NCBI GenBank assembly: GCA_030604285.1
Contig: JAUVWD010000032.1
Location: 1-7,480 of the forward strand
Reading direction: 5' to 3'
Source of the DNA: Chloroflexota bacterium
GTDB lineage: Bacteria > Chloroflexota > Dehalococcoidia > GIF9 > AB-539-J10
DNA: 7,480 nt
Made by a program: the position numbers and the translations under genes. The notes below the pieces were generated by a model, which had not been told where the DNA came from, made no database searches, and saw nothing but the letters and a program-made list of their open reading frames with translations. Below, in pieces: positions 1-5,520 of this stretch (position 1 is its first letter; each line of letters starts with the position of its first letter).

Positions 1-2
1 CC

Positions 3-137
3 GCTTCGCTAGGGATGCCAGCCTCTCTGGTCAAGGAAAGGGCTGGTAGCAAAGACCAACTGCTTCGTCAGGTTTTGCCCAGGATTTTGGGCGCAGACAA
101 ATACGAAATGGTCGCTGGGAGGGGCCAAACTCACTAA
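3..137 (+). CDS. C-terminal fragment of an unidentified protein
   Basis: An open reading frame enters from the left edge and runs 44 codons to a TAA at 135-137. It contains Ser-Leu-Val-Lys, Asp-Gln-Leu-Leu-Arg-Gln-Val-Leu and Lys-Tyr-Glu-Met-Val stretches, a charged amphipathic composition that looks coding. I do not recognise a family, and the tyrosine-integrase C-terminal signature (His-x-x-x-Tyr) is not visible in the piece present. It sits just left of integrase-type repeats and a tRNA fragment, so it is probably the last gene of the integrated element. It could still be a chance open frame. Confidence 0.4.
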   Translation, partial: ASLGMPASLVKERAGSKDQLLRQVLPRILGADKYEMVAGRGQTH

Positions 138-161
138 CCCTGAACCTGCTCCAGATGGCCA

Positions 162-183
162 TTTTGCTAATCTTTTGCTAATC
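162..183 (+). repeat. Two tandem 11-bp repeats (TTTTGCTAATC)
   Basis: TTTTGCTAATC occurs twice back to back, at 162-172 and 173-183, as perfect copies with an 11-bp period. The reverse complement of its core (GATTAGCA) recurs at 281-288. The position between the end of a gene and a tRNA-derived core suggests arm-type binding sites for a tyrosine integrase or its directionality factor. The repeats are seen directly; the role is inferred. Confidence 0.6.
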
Positions 184-191
184 CACTGAGC

Positions 192-289
192 GGCACGGGA
201 TAGCACTAAACAACACAATAGCTACGAAACAGGGTTAAGGAAAAGCCGAACAGGCGTACTAAATCGTAGCTAATGGCACGGATTAGCAC
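192..289 (+). repeat. Imperfect 15-bp direct repeat pair beside the att core
   Basis: GGCACGGGATAGCAC at 192-206 and GGCACGGATTAGCAC at 275-289 match at 13 of 15 positions. The second copy contains the GATTAGCA that is inverted relative to the tandem repeats at 162-183. Together these make a cluster of at least four related short motifs within 165 bp left of the tRNA fragment, as expected for attP arm sites. Confidence 0.5.
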
Positions 290-302
290 ATAGTCCGTGG
301 GA

Positions 303-347
303 TTCGTAAACCGCAGGTCGTCGGTTCGAATCCGACCGCTGGCTCCA
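303..347 (+). other. Attachment site: 3' part of tRNA-Thr(CGT)
   Basis: The sequence reads as a tRNA from the anticodon loop onward. It has loop TTCGTAA (303-309, anticodon CGT), 3' anticodon stem ACCGC (310-314) and variable AGGTC (315-319). The T stem is GTCGG/CCGAC (320-324, 332-336) around TTCGAAT, followed by acceptor CGCTGGC (337-343), T73 and encoded CCA (345-347). The matching 5' strand is absent: there is no GCCAGCG acceptor, and the bases before the loop (TGGGA) do not pair with ACCGC. This is therefore a 3' duplicate, not a working tRNA. Known integrases that target tRNA genes leave exactly such a copy at one element end. The full tRNA should lie beyond the left edge. Identity as Thr rests on the CGT anticodon. 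Confidence 0.75.
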
Positions 348-451
348 GTTTTTGAAGCTAAAATGAGGCCCCTCAGCGGGAGCAGAGCGAAAATCGGGTC
401 ATGAAGCCATATCCCGATGTAGCTTCGCATGCCTCTTTTTACCACTGGCGT

Positions 452-806
452 GGGCATTTGTCAACTGAGGAGCGGCTGTATGATGATTTGTGTGGAAAAT
501 GACAAGGTGGTAAGAACTCCAGGGCAAAGGAAGTTGACAGGAAGAAGGTCTTGCCACCGGTGGCTAAGAGCCAAAAGGATAGCATCACAATTTTACTCGG
601 GCTTAAGGGGTACGAAGTGGAGGGGCTAAGTGAGGATGAACAAGCTATTGCAGTGGAGGTACGAGGCGGACTAAAGAGGGATTCCTGCCCCTGTTGTGGG
701 GGATCAGATGTTTATGGTCACGGGCGGAGCAAGCCAAGGAAGATGCTTCATAGCTGGAAGATGGGTAAGAGGGTCTATCTCGAGTTGCGCCGGAAGCGCT
801 GGCGGT
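452..806 (+). mobile_element. Remnant of an ISL3-family insertion sequence (left part)
   Basis: This is the left portion of an IS whose transposase start resembles the ISL3 family. A GGGCATTTGTCAAC motif at 452-465 could be the left terminal inverted repeat, because ISL3 ends typically begin with GG and carry TTTGTCAA-like sequence. That boundary is tentative since the right end is missing and cannot be compared. The element stops abruptly near 806, where unrelated flippase coding sequence begins, so most of the transposase and the right end have been lost. Confidence 0.55.
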
Positions 807-808
807 GA
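551..808 (+). pseudogene. Truncated ISL3-family transposase, N-terminal zinc-finger part
   Basis: About 85 codons survive from a TTG at 551 (or GTG at 560) to a TGA at 806-808; a full ISL3 transposase is roughly 400 residues. The fragment has the typical start with Leu-Gly-Leu-Lys-Gly-Tyr-Glu-Val-Glu-Gly. A Cys-Pro-Cys-Cys-Gly zinc-binding knuckle (residues 46-50) and a Tyr-Gly-His-Gly-Arg segment follow. It ends in Arg-Lys-Arg-Trp-Arg, where the second Cys-x-x-Cys of the zinc finger would normally come. The DDE catalytic domain is completely absent, so no transposition activity is possible. A possible Shine-Dalgarno AGGAAG lies at 539-544. Confidence 0.75.
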
Positions 809-1200
809 GCTATCAAAGATAAAAGGTGTGGTATTTTCATCCTTGGGGTTCACTCTAATTGCCAGCACTCTTCTCTCATTAGTCCTCTTCTTCGCCTCCG
901 ACATCCTGTCCACAAAGGTATTCGACAAGCCAGAGTTATCCACACCGCTCAAGATATTCTCCGCCACAATACCGTTTTCCGTGTTGACCGGCATGCTCAT
1001 AACCATTTTCAGGGGATTTGATAGGGTAGACGTCAAAGTATACTTCGAAGATATTTTGCATGGGGTGCTTTCCCCTCTTTTGCTGGGGTGCCGTTATCTT
1101 ACTCGGCTTGGCATTCCTTGGAGTAATCTATGCATCTCTAGCAGCAGGGGTGATTACCTGCGTAGCCTTTGGCATATACACCATAAGAAAACCACCTTTT
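807..1200 (+). pseudogene. Internal fragment of a polysaccharide flippase, frameshifted
   Basis: Two consecutive frames encode one continuous hydrophobic protein segment. The first (807 to about 1088) has membrane helices and the flippase-like string Phe-Arg-Gly-Phe-Asp-Arg-Val-Asp-Val. The second (about 1088-1200) continues with Ala-Val-Ile-Leu-Leu-Gly-Leu-Ala-Phe-Leu-Gly and ends in Lys-Pro-Pro-Phe. Removing one G from the run at 1085-1088 joins the frames. The piece corresponds to roughly residues 95-225 of an RfbX/Wzx-type MOP flippase of about 480 residues, and both ends are missing. It differs in sequence from the intact flippase at 2074, so it is not a recent duplicate. It begins directly at the IS remnant and ends at a 17-bp repeat leading into antitoxin debris. 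Confidence 0.75.
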
Positions 1201-1283
1201 CGTGCACAAGGCGGAGAGAACGCCAGCCCAGTGAGGAAAGAGAACCCTTCCGCCATTCCATTAAGACCTCTTCGTGCACAAGG
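1195..1283 (+). repeat. 17-bp direct repeat pair at the flippase/HicB junction
   Basis: CCTTTTCGTGCACAAGG at 1195-1211 and CCTCTTCGTGCACAAGG at 1267-1283 differ at one base and are 72 bp apart. In the second copy the sequence encodes Leu-Phe-Val-His-Lys at the start of the HicB-like fragment. In the first it directly follows the last recognisable flippase codons. The pair suggests a local duplication or a recombination scar. Confidence 0.6.
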
Positions 1284-1384
1284 GCAAAGATTACTACGTT
1301 GCTGAGTGCCTGGAGATAGCGGTGGTGACTCAGGGCAAGGCGCTGGATGAGACCATGGCGAATCTCAAAGAGGCTGCGAGATAA
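1265..1384 (+). pseudogene. Fragment of a HicB-family antitoxin
   Basis: About 39 codons end at TAA 1382-1384, with an in-frame TAA just upstream (1262-1264) and no start codon. The peptide contains Tyr-Tyr-Val-Ala-Glu-Cys-Leu-Glu, then Val-Thr-Gln-Gly-Lys-Ala-Leu-Asp-Glu-Thr and Ala-Asn-Leu-Lys-Glu-Ala. This is the core pattern of HicB partial-RNase-H-fold antitoxins (YxVAECPEL, SQGxTxxEA, NLKEA). HicB proteins are usually 70-150 residues, so both the N-terminus and the C-terminal DNA-binding part are missing. No HicA toxin frame is recognisable nearby. It is a fossil of a toxin-antitoxin locus and not a working antitoxin. Confidence 0.65.
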
Positions 1385-2073
1385 TGGTTGAGGCCGTCAG
1401 CCTAAAGGAACTCTCCACACCCCTATAGAGGCACCTCTTTCCTGAGCTCCCTTCCATCAATGTTATCCCCAACGATTTCCTAGAAACCCAGTCTCTATTG
1501 AGCGCGGTGCTCACAAACCAGCTGCGCATTCTTTAACGTCTCGTATTGCGAGCAGCATACGATAGGAGCGAGCGCTTTGGGACGCAGCAAACGATCTGGC
1601 CAGCAAGACTAGCCTTGCCAGGAAGGTCGCTGCCGTCTCTCAACAGCAAGCAAAATGTGGAGGTTTGATCAAGATTGGTTAGGATCTATACCTCAGGCAG
1701 GAGTAGCTTCGCGCTGCAAGCTGTGGTAGAATAGCGTCTACCTCTACTGCAAGCCGGGAGGTAGTTGGCAAGCTGCCTTGGGTTGGACTGTCGAATTGAC
1801 GATGCGCAAACCCTGTCAGCATGCCAGACTTTGTCAGTCAAGGAGGGCAGGTCCCAGAAAACGGGAATGCTACTGGTTGCCGTGTGGGCCGCTCTGGCGA
1901 ATACCAAGACTGGCAGCTAGGTCGAGGATTATCTGCGACGATACCCTGGTTCAATTACGAACGGTGCATCAGAGGTGTTGCCTCAAATAAAGAACTGCCG
2001 AATTAGGAATAGATACCGTATACGCCAGACATAATGGGAAAGAAGAAAAACAAGAGGGGCTATCACACTAGCG
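1385..2073. other. About 690 bp with no recognisable gene
   Basis: All frames are interrupted by stops at short intervals. Two weakly coding-looking stretches exist. One starts at ATG 1384 and reads 49 sense codons with a single internal TAG (1426-1428), ending at TAA 1534-1536. The other is 38 codons from 1566 to a TAG at 1680-1682 and is rich in Ala, Lys and Gln. I could not assign either. An imperfect hairpin (TCGTATTGC / GCATACGA, one bulge) spans 1541-1562. The region likely holds the promoter for the glycan operon, but no convincing -35/-10 pair stood out. It most likely consists of decayed coding sequence plus the operon leader. Confidence 0.5.
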
Positions 2074-3363
2074 ATGGCTATCAACTTCAGCCGAACAATT
2101 CTTAAAGAACGACTGAAAACAGACGATCTGGCAAGACACGGCTTGCTAATGACTGCCTTTGGCCTATTAGCCGGGCTGCTGAACTACCTGTACCAACTCT
2201 CTATGGGCATAATGCTGAGTCCAGCAGAATTTGCAACGCTATTCAGCCTATTTTCACTGTTCATGATAGTCCTATGGATTCCTCGAAGCCTGCAACTCCC
2301 TATGACCAAATTCGTCTCCGCATTGAAAGCCCGCGGTAACATGAGCGGGGTAAACTACTTGTGGAGGTTCTCCCTGAAAGGAACCTTGCTGCTTGGGTTG
2401 ATCGCATTTGCGGCTTCTGCTGCGGCTAGCCCTCTAGTCTCCAGGCTACTGAACATAGATAACAACCTGTTTCCGCTAATCATGTTCTTATCCTTCGTCT
2501 TCGCTTTCTCAGTCCCGGTGAATCTCGGAGTTCTGCAAGGCCTGCAAAGATTTCTGCCCCTGGGGTTCAGCCAGACTTTGTGGGCTTTGCTTAGACTTTC
2601 TCTTGCTGTTCTTCTAGTCTCCTTGGGACTGGGCGTCTACGGTGGGTTGATCCCCATTGTCCTGGCCTTCGGCATAGTTTTCTTGGTAACCATGTACCTT
2701 CTCAAGGGGTTGTCCAGCTTTGGCAATGAAAGGGTTGAACTTAGCGCCCTCAGGTCGTATACTGGATTTGCCTCACTAGCCTTTGTCTGCTTTGCCATGC
2801 TCACGAATATAGATGTGGTCCTAGCAAAGCATTACCTTAGCTCGCAGAGCGCCGAGGTCTATGCCGGCATGTCGCTCCTCGGCAGGGTAGCCCTATTCGC
2901 ACCCATGGGGATAGCCGTAGCCATGTTTCCCAAGACATCCGAGCTCTTTGAACGCGGGGGAGATCATCTCTCATTGCTAAAGAAATCAGCATTATATGTC
3001 GTGCTCATAGGTGGAGCAGTAGTCATAACATATCTGCTCTTTCCCGATTTCGTCAGAGATTTCCTTCTCAGAGGCAAGTACGCGTTTGCCTCACCTGACC
3101 TTGTCAAGTATGGGCTAGCTATGCTATTCTTTGTCCTTTCATTCCTGCTGATGAGCTACTTCCTTTCCCTAAACCGAAGCAAGAAGGTAGCTTTACCCCT
3201 TGTCGGAGTAGCAATTCTCCAGGTTGTCTTAATAGTTCTCTATCACTCCAGTATTGCCCAATTGGTAAACATCATGCTTGTCTCCGGAGGGCTGTGTCTA
3301 GCTTTCATTTTTCCCCTATACTGGGAAGTAAGGAATGAGCAGAAACAAACCCGCAATAGATAA
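2074..3363 (+). CDS. Oligosaccharide flippase (MOP superfamily, polysaccharide biosynthesis type)
   Basis: A 429-residue integral membrane protein expected to flip a lipid-linked glycan across the cytoplasmic membrane. About 12 hydrophobic helices can be traced, roughly at residues 24-47, 53-75, 100-123, 132-154, 165-187, 191-211, 230-250, 263-286, 304-324, 345-366, 372-390 and 396-416. The segment Asn-Ile-Asp-Val-Val-Leu-Ala-Lys-His-Tyr-Leu (245-255), then Ala-Gly-x-Ser-Leu-Leu-Gly-Arg and Met-Phe-Pro-Lys-Thr-Ser-Glu (284-290), is characteristic of Wzx-like exporters. The length is normal. ATG 2074 is the only in-frame ATG after the stop at 2032-2034 and before the first helix. GAGGGG at 2054-2059 is a rather distant Shine-Dalgarno. 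It is first in the intact gene run and probably replaces the broken flippase upstream. The transported substrate is unknown. Confidence 0.88.
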   Translation: MAINFSRTILKERLKTDDLARHGLLMTAFGLLAGLLNYLYQLSMGIMLSPAEFATLFSLFSLFMIVLWIPRSLQLPMTKFVSALKARGNMSGVNYLWRFSLKGTLLLGLIAFAASAAASPLVSRLLNIDNNLFPLIMFLSFVFAFSVPVNLGVLQGLQRFLPLGFSQTLWALLRLSLAVLLVSLGLGVYGGLIPIVLAFGIVFLVTMYLLKGLSSFGNERVELSALRSYTGFASLAFVCFAMLTNIDVVLAKHYLSSQSAEVYAGMSLLGRVALFAPMGIAVAMFPKTSELFERGGDHLSLLKKSALYVVLIGGAVVITYLLFPDFVRDFLLRGKYAFASPDLVKYGLAMLFFVLSFLLMSYFLSLNRSKKVALPLVGVAILQVVLIVLYHSSIAQLVNIMLVSGGLCLAFIFPLYWEVRNEQKQTRNR

Positions 3364-3518
3364 AGGCAGTTCGGTGTCAATGGCATCTATAGGGATCACT
3401 GTCAATACGAATAACGAGGAGATGTAGGCATAGAGCTTCTGGGCTAGTTAGAGAATACCGCACCGAATCCTGCTGTACGAGCCTCAGGAGATTCGAAATC
3501 TACATGACGCTGAAATGA
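3335..3518 (+). pseudogene. Collapsed family-2 glycosyltransferase gene (start and possible end only)
   Basis: An ATG at 3335, inside the flippase 3' end, opens 30 codons to TAG 3425-3427. The peptide ends with Ile-Gly-Ile-Thr-Val-Asn-Thr-Asn-Asn-Glu-Glu, close to the first strand of GT2 enzymes (Ser-Val-Ile-Val-Asn-Thr-Tyr-Asn-Glu-Glu). On the right, another frame is open from 3393 to TGA 3516-3518. It ends Arg-Phe-Glu-Ile-Tyr-Met-Thr-Leu-Lys, which resembles a GT2 C-terminus, and its stop overlaps the ATG of the next gene. About 700-900 bp expected for a GT2 gene are missing, including the catalytic Asp motifs. The N-terminal match is reasonable; the C-terminal assignment is weak. Confidence 0.45.
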
Positions 3519-4603
3519 GAATCCTGTGTTTCAATTGGCGTGACATAACACATCCATGGGGTGGTGGTGCTGAGGTCTTCCTCCATGAGATTACCAAGAG
3601 ATTTGTCCCTGAGCATGAAGTAGTGTGGTTCTGTGGAAAATACGAGGGCTGTCGGGAAGAAGATGAGATAGATGGAATAAGAATAATAAGGCGAGGCGAG
3701 CGTTTTTCCGTCTATCTGCACGCCATGTTCAACTACCTGTTTAGGCTAAGGCGGCAGAATTTCGATATAGTCATTGATAGCATAAACGGTGTTCCCTTTT
3801 TTACACCCCTATTTGTTAGAAAGCCGAAGGTTGCTATCATACATCACCTGATGAAGAAAGACGTGTTTTTCAGAGAACTGCCGCTACCCGCCGCCTTTGT
3901 CGCCTGGCTGGCTGAGCGAATGATCCCCTTTCTTTATCGCAAGGTCCCTGTGGTTACAGTCTCCAACAGTTCGAGGCAAGAGATTGCCGAATCTGGAATA
4001 CCCGACGAGATGCTACGCATAATCCACAATGCGGTAGAGCATGAGGCATTAGGTTGCGGGGTCAAGTCGGCAAGACCAGTGATAGCTTATGTAGGAAGAA
4101 TAAAGCGATACAAGCAAGTAGACCACCTGCTTCAAGCGTTCGAGCTGGTTAGGGAGGCAATGCCGGAAGCCGAGCTGGTAGTCGCCGGCAGAGGAGGCCA
4201 GAACCTCAAGAAGCTGGTGGGGTCAAACCCGAATTCTAACAGCATTACGCTGGCAGGAGAGATATCTGAAGAGGAGAAAGCGGAAATACTGAAGAGGGCT
4301 TGGGTATTCGTCAGCCCGTCGATGAAGGAAGGGTGGGGAATTACAGTAATTGAAGCCAACGCCTGCGGGACACCAGCCATTGGCTATAATGTCCCTGGCC
4401 TAAGGGATTCCATAAGGGACGGGGAGACGGGATTGCTCGTTCCTCACGGGGATATCGAGCAACTAGCGAAGGCGATAATCGCGGTGCTGACTGATTCGGA
4501 ATTGAGAGCAAGGCTGAGTCGAAATGCCCTAGAGTGGTCCTCCCGCTTTAGTTGGGACAACAGCGCTGAGGAGTTTTTGGAAATTCTTGAACAAAGGATC
4601 TAA
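3515..4603 (+). CDS. GT4-family glycosyltransferase (GT-B fold)
   Basis: A 362-residue retaining glycosyltransferase that would transfer a sugar from a nucleotide donor to a lipid-linked glycan at the cytoplasmic face. The N-terminal acceptor domain begins Met-Arg-Ile-Leu and carries the Gly-Gly-Gly-Ala-Glu loop (16-20). The C-terminal donor domain begins near residue 185 with Tyr-Val-Gly-Arg-Ile-Lys (192-197). It has the E-x7-E signature at Glu272 and Glu280 within Lys-Glu-Gly-Trp-Gly, and Gly-Glu-Thr-Gly-Leu-Leu-Val (303-309). Length is typical. The start is supported by the usual family N-terminus, although the Shine-Dalgarno is poor: AGGAG at 3486-3490 is too far, so it may have been coupled to an upstream gene now lost. 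It ends 2 bp before the methyltransferase. Donor and acceptor sugars cannot be told. Confidence 0.92.
   Translation: MRILCFNWRDITHPWGGGAEVFLHEITKRFVPEHEVVWFCGKYEGCREEDEIDGIRIIRRGERFSVYLHAMFNYLFRLRRQNFDIVIDSINGVPFFTPLFVRKPKVAIIHHLMKKDVFFRELPLPAAFVAWLAERMIPFLYRKVPVVTVSNSSRQEIAESGIPDEMLRIIHNAVEHEALGCGVKSARPVIAYVGRIKRYKQVDHLLQAFELVREAMPEAELVVAGRGGQNLKKLVGSNPNSNSITLAGEISEEEKAEILKRAWVFVSPSMKEGWGITVIEANACGTPAIGYNVPGLRDSIRDGETGLLVPHGDIEQLAKAIIAVLTDSELRARLSRNALEWSSRFSWDNSAEEFLEILEQRI
4593..4598 (+). promoter_or_regulatory. Shine-Dalgarno supporting a TTG start
   Basis: AAAGGA lies 7 nt before TTG 4606, inside the end of the glycosyltransferase gene. It favours the TTG over the later in-frame ATG at 4633, which would remove the conserved Arg-Gln-Tyr-Trp-Glu beginning. 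Confidence 0.5.
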
Positions 4604-4605
4604 GA

Positions 4606-5415
4606 TTGAAGCCGAGACAATATTGGGAGAGCATGGGGGATGAATATAAAGACACCGCTACCCTGATACCATGGGCGGGTCGGCTTACTAATAGCTACAT
4701 CCGGCATGTGCAGAAAAGTGCGCTCAAGGAAATCAAAAGCCTGCTGTACGATAAAGAGATCCTAGAGATCGGTTGTGGCTCTGGCTACTGGTTCGATTAT
4801 TTTCGGAGGTGGGGGGCTGAAGATGTCTATGGAATCGATATAAGTGGATCTATATTAGGATTAGCAAGAACAGAGAAAGTGGCTCAGGCCTCTGCTACTA
4901 ACCTACCTTTTGGAAGCCGAGCTTTCGACGTTGTTATTACAGTTACCATGTTGCAGCACCTTCCGTCGAAGGATGATTTAAGAGAATCTCTAAGGGAAAT
5001 AAAAAGGGTTCTTAAAAAGGGTGAGGGACGCGCGTTTCTGCTCGAGCTTTCCCAGCCGCATTCAATCAGCTTGTCTTCTCCATTGCTTTCCATATCCAAG
5101 AGTGAATGGGGACGGCTCTTTCGAGAGAATGGGCTTCTCTTAGAGTCTTCCCATCCTGTGGATCCGTCTGTTTCCATGTTTATACTTGATCAATTGGTAT
5201 ATAGAGCAGCTAAGCTGATAGGCATGGGTCAAGGGGGTGACAAAGGGCTAGGGCAAGCATCCTCTTCTGGTTCCAAGCTTGTAAGCCTATACTACTTCGT
5301 CAAAGGTGCTTTGAGTATCCCCTCCATCCTATTAATGGGAATTACAAGAAAACTCTGTCCGTGGCTATCAGCCCATTGGATCTATGTTCTGAGAGCCGAG
5401 GTAAATGGAACATGA
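4606..5415 (+). CDS. Class I SAM-dependent methyltransferase
   Basis: A 269-residue soluble Rossmann-fold methyltransferase starting with TTG. Motif I is Glu-Ile-Gly-Cys-Gly-Ser-Gly (54-60). The acidic ribose-binding residue is Asp78 in Tyr-Gly-Ile-Asp. A later loop reads Ala-Thr-Asn-Leu-Pro-Phe (97-102), and motif IV-like Phe-Asp-Val-Val-Ile-Thr with Leu-Gln-His-Leu is at 107-119. The opening Gln-Tyr-Trp-Glu-Ser-Met-Gly-Asp-Glu-Tyr is typical of methyltransferases in surface-glycan clusters. The C-terminal part (200-260) is more hydrophobic and not assigned. It starts 2 bp after the glycosyltransferase stop, so the two are co-translated. It probably methylates a sugar or the end of a glycan chain; a small-molecule or lipid substrate is also possible. 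Its stop TGA lies inside an ATGA overlap with the gene remnant that follows. Confidence 0.88.
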   Translation: MKPRQYWESMGDEYKDTATLIPWAGRLTNSYIRHVQKSALKEIKSLLYDKEILEIGCGSGYWFDYFRRWGAEDVYGIDISGSILGLARTEKVAQASATNLPFGSRAFDVVITVTMLQHLPSKDDLRESLREIKRVLKKGEGRAFLLELSQPHSISLSSPLLSISKSEWGRLFRENGLLLESSHPVDPSVSMFILDQLVYRAAKLIGMGQGGDKGLGQASSSGSKLVSLYYFVKGALSIPSILLMGITRKLCPWLSAHWIYVLRAEVNGT

Positions 5416-5520
5416 GAGTGGATACACTGAACTCTGCATAGTTGCCAAGAAGTGGTTTCCCTTTGATGTCTAGACATCGATTGGGACCCGAGCGCTGAGA
5501 AGTTTATGAGGACAAAGTGA
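5412..5520 (+). pseudogene. Collapsed GT4 glycosyltransferase gene with both ends preserved
   Basis: ATG 5412-5414 overlaps the methyltransferase stop (ATGA) and begins Met-Arg-Val. After a frame change, Cys-Ile-Val-Ala-Lys-Lys-Trp-Phe-Pro-Phe-Asp (5435-5467) resembles the first strand and loop of GT4 enzymes. A third frame then gives Ile-Asp-Trp-Asp-Pro-Ser-Ala-Glu-Lys-Phe (5476-5505), a GT4 C-terminus. It ends at TGA 5518-5520, which overlaps the ATG of the next gene. The nucleotides 5479-5505 match 4550-4576 of the intact glycosyltransferase at 21 of 27 positions. About 1 kb of a normal gene, with the E-x7-E site, is gone. The C-terminal match is the firmer of the two. Confidence 0.6.
5508..5512 (+). 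promoter_or_regulatory. Shine-Dalgarno selecting ATG 5520
   Basis: GAGGA is 7 nt before ATG 5520 and only 4 nt before GTG 5517. The spacing favours the ATG as the start of the phosphodiesterase and matches the TGATG stop-start overlap with the preceding remnant. Confidence 0.5.

Noticed and set aside
241..309. Possible 5' half of the tRNA upstream of the anticodon loop (GTAGCT...AGCA resembles a D arm)
   Set aside because: The segment is about 12 nt too long, has no acceptor strand pairing with CGCTGGC, and the anticodon stem does not form.
393..418. Inverted repeat ATCGGG / CCCGAT with a 14-nt loop
   Set aside because: The stem is only 6 bp, the loop is long and no T run follows, so it is not a credible terminator.
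206..457. Antisense frame of 83 codons with Ser-Gly-Arg-Ile-Arg-Thr-Asp-Asp-Leu-Arg
   Set aside because: This peptide arises from reading the reverse strand of a tRNA 3' end and is a well-known spurious annotation; it only confirms the tRNA fragment.
1686..2006. Overlapping frames of 60-73 codons on both strands before the flippase
   Set aside because: Composition is not protein-like, there are no motifs, and no ribosome sites precede the starts.
2034..2105. 23-codon frame starting with a Lys-rich stretch and overlapping the flippase start
   Set aside because: It could be a leader peptide, but there is no clear ribosome site and no regulatory pattern such as repeated codons or a following attenuator; chance is more likely.
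3504..3518. Four-codon mini-ORF directly before and overlapping the GT4 start
   Set aside because: Too short to call a gene by itself; better explained as the tail of the decayed GT2 frame.
4884..5177. 97-codon antisense frame inside the methyltransferase gene
   Set aside because: It is the mirror of a well-supported coding frame and shows no family features.
5465..5478. Perfect 14-bp palindrome GATGTCTAGACATC
   Set aside because: It could be an operator, but it lies inside the remnant of a glycosyltransferase gene, has no second copy and no promoter beside it.
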